DNA of 64,000 nt, taken from assembly GCA_937125395.1 (NCBI GenBank), contig CAKZLI010000001.1, positions 84,218-148,217 on the forward strand. Reading direction: 5' to 3'. The notes under the pieces are model-generated. The model was given only the letters and a program-made list of their open reading frames with translations, did no database searches and was not told the DNA's origin. A program made the translations under genes and the position numbers. Shown here piece by piece: positions 27,346-36,469 of the stretch; within the stretch, counting starts at the first letter, position 1; each line of letters starts with the position of its first letter. Origin of the DNA: an uncultured Glaciecola sp. (lineage in GTDB: Bacteria; Pseudomonadota; Gammaproteobacteria; Enterobacterales; Alteromonadaceae).

Positions 27346-29096
27346 AAACCTAGCACCGTTTTGCCTTGAGTAAAGGTGATGTCAACTGGAATAGCAGCAT
27401 CCGTCAGCCGTTGCAAATCTTCTGCAAGCGTCGTCTTAATGACACCTTTATCAGCGACTAGCGCTGCGACACCAGCATAATCGCCATCACCTTGTAATGT
27501 TAATATTGTGGCTGAGAGCGAAGCAATCGCCGCTGCCATTTTGTCCATATTAACCGCATATTGGCCTTGTTCATTTCGGGTAAATGCACCGGCTTGAGCA
27601 AAGTAATTAAAGCGGATCATATTTGCTTTGCCATGTGCACTTGATGCACCAAAACGGACGGAACGAAAAATCCCAGCCATAAAGGTAACATAGTAATCTT
27701 TGAGCGTGCCTTCAGTAATTTCGCCTTTTGCTAGCAACTGTTCAACCATATACAAGCCCAAAATATCAGCTTTACCTTCTTCCAATGCTGAGGCGTGTTC
27801 TTGCAATGCACTGCGGACGGTTTGTTGAGACCCGAGTACCGTTTTGATCCCAAGTCCGTGAGCCACTTCGTGGAACATCGTATTACTAAAGAACGCATTA
27901 AATGTGATGTGCTGACGTTGCTCTGGCACCACTAACACGTCTGCAATAGGCAATAAAATATGATCGAACTTTGCTTGCATCGCATTTTTTAATTGGAGGC
28001 GACGTGTGCCCTTAGCCAGTTGCACCGTTTCATCGTTGGGCAAATTAATCGCGATGGTCTTACTGCCGGCGTTAGAGTGACCAGCATAATAAATCACATC
28101 ATAAGCATTTAAATCTGCATCGGTTCCTGGCATTTGCGCTTTGTACTTTGCTGGGACCGGCAGTCCTTGTTGTAATTCGGGTAAAAAATCTGCAAATTTA
28201 GCTAACCGCTCAGACCATGCCAAATCTTTGATTAAGACATAAGATTCAAAAGCAGCGCGATAGCCAAAAAGTTGATCTTCGTAGTTTTCAATGGCACCAA
28301 TAACGACATCGATCGGATTGGTTTTCATATCCATCCATGCAAAATCAGATGGCTGATAATTATCCGTAGTAATTGCTTCCGCGCGGAGTAATAAATACGC
28401 TTTGAATTCTGCATTATCCGCATAACTGGCTGCGCTGCGAAGCAAATTGGCAGCTTCGGTTAATTCTTTTTGATAATAAATATGATAAGGAATACTGGTT
28501 AATTGGCCATCTGGTGTATACCGAACGACAGAGTACAGACCTTCTTTATCGGATAGCTGCGCGTCGTTCAATGCCGCTTTGGTGATGTCATGTGGATAAA
28601 ATTCAGCGCCAAGTGGTTTATCAGGATAGCCACTGATAAATGCGTTATCACCATTTAAGCGATCGTAAGGACCATAATTTATAGTGGCAAATTCGCGGAT
28701 CTTTGGATCGGATAGCTGAGCTAAAAAAGTCGACTTTTCAGTACCGAAGGATTGCTGCCAGAATAAATCATCCATGATTGATGAGGCATCAATTAACAGC
28801 TTAATCATCGTTAACTGATTGGCCGACAAATGACTTAAATCACTGGTCAGTGTCACGGGGTGATAAATATCTAAACGACTCGGTGAGACTAACAATGTCG
28901 CAGGTGCCGTTACCGCAGCGCGCTCATCGACGGTTTGGTTGAGCTTGTCAGTGGTGCTAGCTGTAGAGTGATTAATTTCACTGCAACCGCCTAATACACC
29001 TATCAGTGCGAACGTTGAGCACAGAATGATGGCGCGTTTTCCAAAAAAAGCATAATTCAATGTGACAGAAGATTGACCGGAGTGTGAGGTACTCAT
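27342..29096 (-). CDS. DPP III (peptidase M49)-like lipoprotein
   Basis: This 584-residue protein has a lipobox (VLGGC, Cys38), so it is membrane-anchored and outside the cytoplasm. It resembles the dipeptidyl-peptidase III family. A zinc motif HEVAHGLG is near residue 408 and EEGKADILGLYM near 438 supplies the third ligand. Classical DPP III has HExxGH, with an extra residue; here the spacing is plain HExxH, as in the plant/bacterial DPP III branch. It should cleave dipeptides or act as a short-peptide hydrolase in the periplasm. It is the first gene of a two-gene operon with the thioredoxin-like protein. Confidence 0.75.
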   Translation of the reverse strand: MSTSHSGQSSVTLNYAFFGKRAIILCSTFALIGVLGGCSEINHSTASTTDKLNQTVDERAAVTAPATLLVSPSRLDIYHPVTLTSDLSHLSANQLTMIKLLIDASSIMDDLFWQQSFGTEKSTFLAQLSDPKIREFATINYGPYDRLNGDNAFISGYPDKPLGAEFYPHDITKAALNDAQLSDKEGLYSVVRYTPDGQLTSIPYHIYYQKELTEAANLLRSAASYADNAEFKAYLLLRAEAITTDNYQPSDFAWMDMKTNPIDVVIGAIENYEDQLFGYRAAFESYVLIKDLAWSERLAKFADFLPELQQGLPVPAKYKAQMPGTDADLNAYDVIYYAGHSNAGSKTIAINLPNDETVQLAKGTRRLQLKNAMQAKFDHILLPIADVLVVPEQRQHITFNAFFSNTMFHEVAHGLGIKTVLGSQQTVRSALQEHASALEEGKADILGLYMVEQLLAKGEITEGTLKDYYVTFMAGIFRSVRFGASSAHGKANMIRFNYFAQAGAFTRNEQGQYAVNMDKMAAAIASLSATILTLQGDGDYAGVAALVADKGVIKTTLAEDLQRLTDAAIPVDITFTQGKTVLGL

Positions 29097-29149
29097 AATG
29101 ATTCCTATTGCGTAAATTTGTGAGGTGTTTATTATTTTATTTATTCAGA

Positions 29150-29917
29150 TTAGGCTATATTTAGGAGTAGCCCTAATAGTAATGCTGATATAAAACTAAC
29201 GCTGCTGCCAATCAGTACGTATCTTCGATACAGTGCAGAGTCTTTTGCATCAGGCTGTTGTAACCGATAATATAATTTACCCATTAACAACAATACCGGG
29301 ATCATATAGGCTTGATTACCTATACATGCCAACACGAGTATACGCTCAATGATCCCCATACGTTGACCTTCCTTGCTTGGTTGGCTAACTTGATCGGGTA
29401 AATCCGAGTCAGCATCTTGTATCGCTTGGCGGTATGGCATAAGTAATACCATGATGGTGACGGCCATCGGGTTGGCTAACAAGATAAAGCTACACAGCCA
29501 TAACAAATAAAGTTGGTAACCCGATAAGCTAGCAGTGACATCAGGGACCATGCTGCTCAACCAAAGACTGATCAATAACAAGATGACGATGTGACTAAGT
29601 TGATCAATAAGGTAGTATTTTAGAACAAAAGATTGGTAGGTTTTCCAGATATCAATCAGATAATGAGTGGTAATAATGACGGCCCAAGCGATGAACCAAG
29701 GCCAGAGTAAGACGATATCATGCGTTTGTTTTAGGAGAATATAAACTGACAACAAGGCGCCGCCGGTTAATAGAACATGTGTGAGCATGTGCTTAAACAA
29801 GCCAATTGAACGCTCATGATGAGCCACTTTATCCATGATCCAACTATGTCGCTGCAGGTAAAAATCGGCAATCAAATGAACACAAAGTAATAATAAAAAT
29901 AAGGAAATCATCTGCAA
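29150..29917 (-). CDS. DUF3307 family membrane protein
   Basis: This 255-residue polytopic protein has six or seven hydrophobic segments. The N-terminal LLCVHLIADFYLQ, followed by the KHMLTHVLLTG segment and HYLIDIWKTY, is the DUF3307 signature with its conserved His-Asp pairs in the membrane. The function is not known. It lies after the M49-like operon on the same strand, separated by about 53 bp, and may be independently transcribed. The 170 bp upstream contain no recognised element. Confidence 0.8.
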   Translation of the reverse strand: MQMISLFLLLLCVHLIADFYLQRHSWIMDKVAHHERSIGLFKHMLTHVLLTGGALLSVYILLKQTHDIVLLWPWFIAWAVIITTHYLIDIWKTYQSFVLKYYLIDQLSHIVILLLISLWLSSMVPDVTASLSGYQLYLLWLCSFILLANPMAVTIMVLLMPYRQAIQDADSDLPDQVSQPSKEGQRMGIIERILVLACIGNQAYMIPVLLLMGKLYYRLQQPDAKDSALYRRYVLIGSSVSFISALLLGLLLNIA

Positions 29918-30087
29918 TAAAAATACGTTAACTAAATGATCATTATTACATACTTATCCGTATTTAATAGTTGTGTAGGGAAGTTTTTGCTGAATTATTA
30001 GTATTTACTTACATATTACTCAAACTCAACTCACCCTGCATATGCGCTTTTGGGCATTGCAAATCCTTGTGATTTAAGGACGATACT

Positions 30088-30765
30088 ATGACGAAAGGCA
30101 TCATTATTGAAGATTTATCGGTGCTGATTGATACGCACGATCTTCATCGCCGAGCATTTAACCAAGCATTTATTGAGTGTGGTTTACCATGGGAATGGGA
30201 TAATCAAACATTCGATGAGATGGTTCATATCCATAAAAGTGTGGACAAGATAATTCATTACAACGATACACACGGTGGTTTAGAGATTCACTCTGCTGAA
30301 TTTATTAATTCTGTCAGTGAGTTGTTTTTTGAACGTCTACTCGCGCGTAATCCATTAAAAATGTTACCGGGGATCCAAGAACTGTTGGCTATGGCTAAAC
30401 GCAATAATTATCATGTGTTACTTTCGACACTAGAGCCCAAATCACTGGTATTGTCAGCGTTGGCATCTGCGTCAATACCAATAGATTGTTTTGCTTCAAT
30501 TACACAAAAAGAACGGCCTGAATTTGATGAACATTATTACTCGGATTTTACCCACTCTCAGACAACATTCAATGCAGAAATAGACGAATTACTGATTATT
30601 CAAAAAGGAAGCAGGTTAGATGCTGCGCATTTGATCCCGCAACCAATAGTAAAATCCCTTACTTACAACACAAATATACACCCCCCAAAGCTCAATACCT
30701 CAACGATGATAAAGTCTCTGGGCGATATGCTTACGCGGGTATCTAACATATCAAGCATGAGGTGA
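30088..30765 (+). CDS. HAD-superfamily-like protein with degenerate catalytic motif
   Basis: This 225-residue protein keeps the layout of a beta-phosphoglucomutase/Gph-type HAD hydrolase: a motif-I region at the N-terminus, a helical cap (HRRAFNQAFIECG...), PGIQELLAMAKRNNYHVLLST for motif II, and Lys in TQKERPE. Motif I is changed: IIEDLSVLIDT stands where family members have FDxDGTLxDT, so the nucleophile Asp is Glu and the acid/base Asp is Leu. The C-terminal motif with acidic residues is not clear. It is probably a non-catalytic HAD. A good AAGGAC ribosome site precedes it, and its stop overlaps the ribosome site of the RNase J gene. Confidence 0.7.
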   Translation: MTKGIIIEDLSVLIDTHDLHRRAFNQAFIECGLPWEWDNQTFDEMVHIHKSVDKIIHYNDTHGGLEIHSAEFINSVSELFFERLLARNPLKMLPGIQELLAMAKRNNYHVLLSTLEPKSLVLSALASASIPIDCFASITQKERPEFDEHYYSDFTHSQTTFNAEIDELLIIQKGSRLDAAHLIPQPIVKSLTYNTNIHPPKLNTSTMIKSLGDMLTRVSNISSMR

Positions 30766-30768
30766 CGT

Positions 30769-32145
30769 ATTACAATTTCTTTAACGCCTACAGAGCAACA
30801 GTTGTGGTTTTTGCCGTTAGGCGGTTGTCGTGAAATAGGAATGAACCTCAATTTATATGGACACGCTGGTCAATGGCTCATGATCGATTGTGGATTAACA
30901 TTTAATGCACCGCTCAATCCAGATAATGATTATCAAGAACACGTAAAACGTTACCCATTGGTTGCGCCAGATCCTGATTTTATCGAGCAACGTAAAGACT
31001 TATTATCGGGCATCATCATCACACATGCGCATGAGGATCATTTAGGTGCCATACCTTATCTGTGGCAACGCTTTCAAAAACCCATTTATACCACGCGTTT
31101 TACCGCAGAAGTGCTAAGACGAAAATTAAGTGAGTTTGAGTTTGGTCATCAAGTGAAGATTATAGAAGTCTCACCGCTTGAAGAACATGTCATTGGACCA
31201 TTTTCAGTGCAATGGTTACCCATCACTCATTCGCTGCCGGAACCTTGTGGTGTTGTTATTAAGACGCCTGCTGGTAAAGTATTTCATACCGGTGATTGGA
31301 AATTAGATTCACAACCGGTAGTCGGTGAGGGGCTCAACCGTGATTACTTTGCTCAACTTGGCAGCCAAGCCATCGATGCAATGGTGTGTGATTCGACCAA
31401 TGCCTTAAAACATGGCAATTCTGTCTCTGAAAGCGCATGTGAAAGTGGCCTATATCATTATGTGAATTTGGCACCAAAGCGTGTTGTGATCAGTTGTTTT
31501 GCGTCAAATATAGCCCGATTGATAACGATTGCACGGGTTGCACAACGCACCGGAAGAAGGATGGCTGTGTTTGGTCGTTCGTTGGTGAATATGATTGGTA
31601 TTGCAAGACGCACCGGCTACTGGCCTGAAGATTGCGTGTTGATTGACCGTCGCCACGTTGGATATTTACCGGAACATGAAGTATTAATTGTAGCAACAGG
31701 CTCGCAAGGTGAACCACGAGCTGCGATTAGCCAATTAGCCAAAGATGCCCATCGAGATATGACATTACAAGCTAATGATACGGTCATCTTTAGTACGATT
31801 ATCATTCCAGGCAATGAGCAACCCATCAAACAATTGGTTAACTTACTGCAACAACGCGGTGTGCATGTCGTTCAATCTCATGAGGCACTGCTACCGATCC
31901 ACGCATCCGGTCACCCGAATGAGCAAGAGCTTCGCAGTATGTATAAATGGGTAAAACCATCCATTAGCGTACCTGTGCATGGAGAGCCTGAACACCTTAG
32001 CCGACATGGTGTTATTGCCAAAGAATCAGGTGTTAAATCAGCACTTGTTGGGCAAAACGGCGATTTGTTTCAACTATCAGCACCGGTGATGGTTAAACGT
32101 AACGCGGTCACCACTCGCCGTATTTCAATTCAGCGACCTGATTAA
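30769..32145 (+). CDS. RNase J-family metallo-beta-lactamase ribonuclease, probable ATT start
   Basis: This RNase J-type beta-CASP metallo-beta-lactamase has PLGGCREIGMN near the N-terminus, THAHEDH at about 85-91, an HTGDWKLD ligand and a C-terminal beta-CASP domain with SGHPNEQEL. Such enzymes are 5'-3' exo/endoribonucleases. No ATG or GTG precedes the conserved region in frame. TTG 30802 would begin at the conserved WFLPLGG itself and has no ribosome site. ATT 30769 follows GAGGTGA (30759-30765) and encodes ITISLTPTEQQ, giving a family-like N-terminus and 458 residues, so it is preferred. The ribosome site overlaps the stop of the HAD-like gene, implying coupling. Confidence 0.85.
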   Translation: MTISLTPTEQQLWFLPLGGCREIGMNLNLYGHAGQWLMIDCGLTFNAPLNPDNDYQEHVKRYPLVAPDPDFIEQRKDLLSGIIITHAHEDHLGAIPYLWQRFQKPIYTTRFTAEVLRRKLSEFEFGHQVKIIEVSPLEEHVIGPFSVQWLPITHSLPEPCGVVIKTPAGKVFHTGDWKLDSQPVVGEGLNRDYFAQLGSQAIDAMVCDSTNALKHGNSVSESACESGLYHYVNLAPKRVVISCFASNIARLITIARVAQRTGRRMAVFGRSLVNMIGIARRTGYWPEDCVLIDRRHVGYLPEHEVLIVATGSQGEPRAAISQLAKDAHRDMTLQANDTVIFSTIIIPGNEQPIKQLVNLLQQRGVHVVQSHEALLPIHASGHPNEQELRSMYKWVKPSISVPVHGEPEHLSRHGVIAKESGVKSALVGQNGDLFQLSAPVMVKRNAVTTRRISIQRPD

Positions 32146-32319
32146 TCATGAGTGTCTTTATTCTGTGGCTTGTTGTATCAGTTTGTGGTCAATTCTCACA
32201 TTTTATTATTTGAGCTAACAAGCTAATAACTATAAATAAAAAAGGCTTTTCACGTGTTTTTCTAACGTCATGGTCTATAGTAAATCTGGTATGTTGTTTT
32301 TTCCAAGGAAGGATAATTA

Positions 32320-33612
32320 ATGTCAGGTGTATTTATACGGCGCTTTTTAGCCATCAACGGTCTGTTATTGTCTAGTTCAAGGCGTACTTTGTGGCGTGGC
32401 AATAGATTCAATCTGCTTGTTTGCCTAACCAGTGTGCTGGTGGTCACTACCACGCATGCGCGTGACTATGAACCAATCGACGGCGCCGCAATAGAACTCG
32501 GTGGCTTCAGTTTATATCCAAGCCTGAATATGCAACATTATTATGACTCGAATATTATTCGGGCAGGGCAAGATGAATCCGATAGCTGGATCCGTGTCAT
32601 CGAACCACAAGTGACTCTCGTTAATGAGTTTGATGCCAATCGCATTCAATTTGGTTATCGTTTATCGGATGGTCATTATTATTCAAGCAATACGGATCAT
32701 TTTACGGATCATTTCTTTTCAACCCAATTAGACCTATACGCAAATCAATCGCATCGATTTGAATTATCTGGAGCGTATGAAATTGGCCATGATGCCCGTG
32801 GGACTGTTTTTTCTATCGGTACGGGAAGTCAACTAGCCACGCCGGATGAGTACAAACAAACCCAAGTTGATGGCCAGTATTTTTTTGGCACGGAAGACGC
32901 AACGGGACGGGTCGAAATCAATATTAATCATACCCAACTGGACTATGATTTGTCGACACCGCGATATCTTGCCCGTGACCGAGATTTTCTGCGCTTTGCA
33001 GGCACGTTTTATTATCGCGTTGCCCCAGCAACCGATGCATTAATTGAGCTTCGCACCACCCAAGTTAACTATGCTGTTGCTAGCGATCGAAATAACCCAC
33101 TTGATAGCACGGTAAATAGTGTCTTATTGGGCTTACGTTGGAATTCAAACGCAAACACTGCTGGTTTTGCCAAGGTAGGCTATCAACAAAAAAACTTTGA
33201 CTCACCGCTGCGTCCAGATTTTACCGGTTTAGATTGGAATGCGGGTATAGATTGGACTCCAGTTGAACGCACATTTTTTCGTTTAAGCACGGCTCGAGAT
33301 ACCTTTGAGACTAATGGTGAAGGTAATTTTATTGATAGTCGGTCAATCGCATTAACGTGGCGACATAGCTGGTTGGATCGTTTACGTTCATCGCTCACTG
33401 CCCAGTATGCTAAAAACGCATATGAAGGGAATACCGATGGATTTTTTAGGCGTGATGATAATGTTTATGCTCTATCAGGTCAGCTTGATTATGAGTTTCG
33501 ACGTTGGCTGACGGCGCAGTTAGGGTATCAATATGAGCAACGTGACTCGAATCGATTGTCGATTGATTATGACCGGCATGTGTTTAATTTTAATATCAAG
33601 GTCACGCTATGA
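32320..33612 (+). CDS. Outer-membrane beta-barrel protein of the exopolysaccharide locus (VpsM-like)
   Basis: This 430-residue protein has a signal peptide (hydrophobic core about 30-42, cleavage near THA/RD at 46) and alternating amphipathic strands through to a C-terminal aromatic-rich strand (HVFNFNIKVTL). It matches the BBP2-type beta-barrels next to polysaccharide export genes such as VpsM in Vibrio. Some OPX export proteins lack their own outer-membrane segment and use such a barrel as the exit pore. It starts after AAGGAAGG and overlaps the next gene by 4 bp. The family assignment rests mainly on context and predicted fold. Confidence 0.75.
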   Translation: MSGVFIRRFLAINGLLLSSSRRTLWRGNRFNLLVCLTSVLVVTTTHARDYEPIDGAAIELGGFSLYPSLNMQHYYDSNIIRAGQDESDSWIRVIEPQVTLVNEFDANRIQFGYRLSDGHYYSSNTDHFTDHFFSTQLDLYANQSHRFELSGAYEIGHDARGTVFSIGTGSQLATPDEYKQTQVDGQYFFGTEDATGRVEININHTQLDYDLSTPRYLARDRDFLRFAGTFYYRVAPATDALIELRTTQVNYAVASDRNNPLDSTVNSVLLGLRWNSNANTAGFAKVGYQQKNFDSPLRPDFTGLDWNAGIDWTPVERTFFRLSTARDTFETNGEGNFIDSRSIALTWRHSWLDRLRSSLTAQYAKNAYEGNTDGFFRRDDNVYALSGQLDYEFRRWLTAQLGYQYEQRDSNRLSIDYDRHVFNFNIKVTL

Positions 33613-34178
33613 GCCTAAGCAAACACCTATGGCATCGATATGCACGGACGCAGTGGTTAGTGTTGTTACTGTGCGCTGTCTTTAGCAGTGCCAGTTACGC
33701 AGAAACCGAATTTAATATCGCACAATACACACTTGGATCTGGCGATATTATTCAAATAAAAGTCTTTGGTCAGACGGATTTAACCCTCAAAACCCGTTTG
33801 TCCAATGACGGAGTAATTAATTACCCATTGCTCGGGGTAATCAATGTATTAGGCATGACAGCAAAAGAATTAGAGACTCACATTTATCAAGGATTACTCG
33901 GCGATTATCTGGTGACACCTTCCGTAGCAGTGAGCATTGAAGAATACCGTCCTTTTTTTATTGACGGCGAAATTAATCGTCCTGGTGGCTATCCTTACCA
34001 ACCTGGGTTGACGATAGACAAAGCAGCCGCATTAGCGGGAGGGTACACGCAACGAGCATCCAAAACCTTAATTGTCGTCATCCGAGAAATCAACGGGGAA
34101 ACTCAACGTTTAGACGTTGATGCTGCGCACGAGGTGTTTCCTGGAGATAGCATCAAAATTAACAAGACGTTTTTTTAG
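33609..34178 (+). CDS. Polysaccharide export protein (OPX/Wza family, short form)
   Basis: This 189-residue periplasmic protein has a signal peptide cleaved near SYA/E at 31. It has a poly-export domain at about 40-115 (LGSGDIIQIKVFGQTDLT) and one SLBB domain at about 115-175 (FFIDGEINRPGGYPYQPGLTIDKAAALAGG). Wza itself has extra domains, a lipid anchor and a C-terminal helix that spans the outer membrane. All are missing here, so an outer-membrane partner is needed, likely the beta-barrel protein encoded just upstream with a 4-bp overlap. Comparable to VpsN. Confidence 0.88.
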   Translation: MSLSKHLWHRYARTQWLVLLLCAVFSSASYAETEFNIAQYTLGSGDIIQIKVFGQTDLTLKTRLSNDGVINYPLLGVINVLGMTAKELETHIYQGLLGDYLVTPSVAVSIEEYRPFFIDGEINRPGGYPYQPGLTIDKAAALAGGYTQRASKTLIVVIREINGETQRLDVDAAHEVFPGDSIKINKTFF

Positions 34179-34230
34179 ATTCATTATGTGGGTATTGGGT
34201 GACATGTTTGCGATTAGGAATAGATAAGTG

Positions 34231-36444
34231 ATGGATAACAAAGTCGAATCGACTTTATTTTCACATGAGACCACGATTGATGTAAGCCAATATTGGCGCG
34301 CGGTAAAGTGCAATATCTGGCCGATACTTTCGTTTGCCTGTGTGATGACATTGTTGGTCTCGTTATTTGTGTTAGCGATGACCCCGCTATATAAAGCGAC
34401 GACCTCATTACTTATCGAAACAGAACAGGCTAACGTCCTGTCTATTGAGGAAGTATATGGGATTGATGCTTCTAAACGCGAATATTATTTGACGCAATAT
34501 GAGATTTTGCGCTCACGGCAGATTGCGCAACGTGTAGTGGATCGTCTGCAACTGGCGACTCACCCGTTGTTTGATTATACCCAATTGCAACAACATCAAT
34601 CTGGGTGGTCACGGACGGTTAGCAGCGTTAAGCAATCGTTCAAAAAAGCCATTCCATCACTGTCCCAACCGACCAAAGACGCATTGACTCCTGCACAGGT
34701 TATGACACAAAAAAATGATCTCGCAGTTGCCAAATTACAAGCTAATTTGTTGATCAATCCATTGTTCAACACGCATGTGGTTGAAATAGAATATATAGCC
34801 GAAGAACCTGAACTGGCAGCAGTGATCGCTGACACAGTAGCCAATGTCTATATTGAAAATTACTTAGAAGCGAAATTAGAGATGACCGCGAAAGCCACGA
34901 GCTGGCTGAACATGAGATTGGCTGGATTAAAAGATAATCTGAACGAATCAGAGGCGTCGTTAACGCGTTTTTATGAAAAAGAACAGTTGGTCAATATAGA
35001 TGGTGTTATCGGTTTAGCGTCTGAAGAATTACAACGTTATTCCTTATTACTGGTCGATGCCCAAAATAACCTAGCGCGGGTTAAATCAATGTACCAACAA
35101 GTGAATAACCAGCAAGCTCCACAAGCACTCGCGTCATTGCAAGCAGTGCAAAATCATCCAACGGTGCAAAATGTAAAGAAACAACAAGTCAGCGCACAAT
35201 CACGCGTGTCTGAATTAACCAAAGTATACGGGCCAAAGCATCCCAAAATGATTGCAGCCAATGCAGAGCTAGATTCAATAAACCGTTCATTAACGCTGCA
35301 AGTTGATGCGCTTGTCGGTGGTATGACGCAAGAATACCAAGCCGCCGAGGCAAAAGTCATGAACTTACAAACCGAAGTCGCTTCTGCCAAGGAACAGTAT
35401 CGAAAATTATCCAATTTAGAAAACCAACATATCAGTCTGCAACGTGAAGTGGATATTAACAATCAGTTGTACAGTTCGTTTTTTACCCGTTTAAAAGAGA
35501 CCAATGAAATGAATGGCTTTGAGCGAGCGAATGCCCGAATATTGGATTCGGCTAACGTACCATTAAGCCCATTTAAACCGCGCACGGGGATGTTGATTTT
35601 GTTAGCCTTTGTTGTCAGTATTTTGATTGCAGTACCTGCTGCGATGCTCAAAGAAAGTCTCAATCATGGCATTCGAAGTGTTGATGATGTGGAGCGAAAA
35701 CTACACCAAAAAATGTTAGGACTGCTGCCATTACAAAAAACACGGCGCAAGCAGTCTTTACACTTACGCCATTTTTTTGATGATGAACATCATGTTTTTT
35801 CTGAGGCAATTAGAACATTACGCACCAGCTTACAGTTAAGTCATATCGCCAAGACATCCCAGACGATGTTAATCACATCATCAGTGCCTAAAGAGGGTAA
35901 AAGCACGGTGTCGATAAACTTGAGTTTTGCTTTTAGCCAGTTATCAAAAGTGTTATTGATTGACGCTGATATGCGTCGACCCACTATTGGTAAGCAATTT
36001 AACCTAGCTGGATTTCAACCTGGATTATCTAATTTGATCACCAAAACGCATGAATTAAACGAATGTATCTGTATCGATAAAGAATCCGGTCTCCATATTT
36101 TACCGTCCGGTACGATCCCACCAAACCCACAAGAGTTATTATCCAGTGAAAGGTTTACCCGGATCATGTCGGTTTTAAAACAAAAATATCAATACATCAT
36201 CATTGATTCAGCACCAACTCAAGCCGTCAGCGATGCGATGGTTCTTGCCAGCAGCGTTGATTCAATTGTGTATGTCGTCAAGGCTAATGCTACGGATGAG
36301 CGATTGGTCAATAATGGTATTTCGCGATTTTTGATGAACGGTAAACGGGTTGATGGGGTAGTACTTAATCAAGTTGATATTCGTTTAGCCGATAAATACG
36401 GCGATTACGCTGGGTATTATGACCGCTATAATTACCAATCTTAA
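34231..36444 (+). CDS. Wzc/GumC-type chain-length regulator and BY-kinase
   Basis: This 737-residue inner-membrane tyrosine autokinase controls polysaccharide polymerisation and export. It has Wzz domains from about 15 with a first helix near 33-52, a long periplasmic coiled coil, a second helix near 450-470, and a cytoplasmic kinase. The kinase has Walker A near 552 (SSVPKEGKST), Walker A' VLLIDADMRRP and Walker B YIIIDSAPT. The C-terminus is a tyrosine cluster (KYGDYAGYYDRYNYQS, six Tyr), the autophosphorylation tail. GTG 34228 is directly before ATG 34231; the latter is chosen. It precedes the CpsB-type phosphatase gene that probably dephosphorylates it. Confidence 0.92.
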   Translation: MDNKVESTLFSHETTIDVSQYWRAVKCNIWPILSFACVMTLLVSLFVLAMTPLYKATTSLLIETEQANVLSIEEVYGIDASKREYYLTQYEILRSRQIAQRVVDRLQLATHPLFDYTQLQQHQSGWSRTVSSVKQSFKKAIPSLSQPTKDALTPAQVMTQKNDLAVAKLQANLLINPLFNTHVVEIEYIAEEPELAAVIADTVANVYIENYLEAKLEMTAKATSWLNMRLAGLKDNLNESEASLTRFYEKEQLVNIDGVIGLASEELQRYSLLLVDAQNNLARVKSMYQQVNNQQAPQALASLQAVQNHPTVQNVKKQQVSAQSRVSELTKVYGPKHPKMIAANAELDSINRSLTLQVDALVGGMTQEYQAAEAKVMNLQTEVASAKEQYRKLSNLENQHISLQREVDINNQLYSSFFTRLKETNEMNGFERANARILDSANVPLSPFKPRTGMLILLAFVVSILIAVPAAMLKESLNHGIRSVDDVERKLHQKMLGLLPLQKTRRKQSLHLRHFFDDEHHVFSEAIRTLRTSLQLSHIAKTSQTMLITSSVPKEGKSTVSINLSFAFSQLSKVLLIDADMRRPTIGKQFNLAGFQPGLSNLITKTHELNECICIDKESGLHILPSGTIPPNPQELLSSERFTRIMSVLKQKYQYIIIDSAPTQAVSDAMVLASSVDSIVYVVKANATDERLVNNGISRFLMNGKRVDGVVLNQVDIRLADKYGDYAGYYDRYNYQS

Positions 36445-36469
36445 CGATGCTTACTAATAGGATTTTGCC

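Noticed and set aside
30802..30804. TTG as start of the RNase J gene
   Set aside because: It would begin inside the conserved WFLPLGG block and lacks a ribosome site; ATT 30769 fits better, though TTG cannot be excluded.
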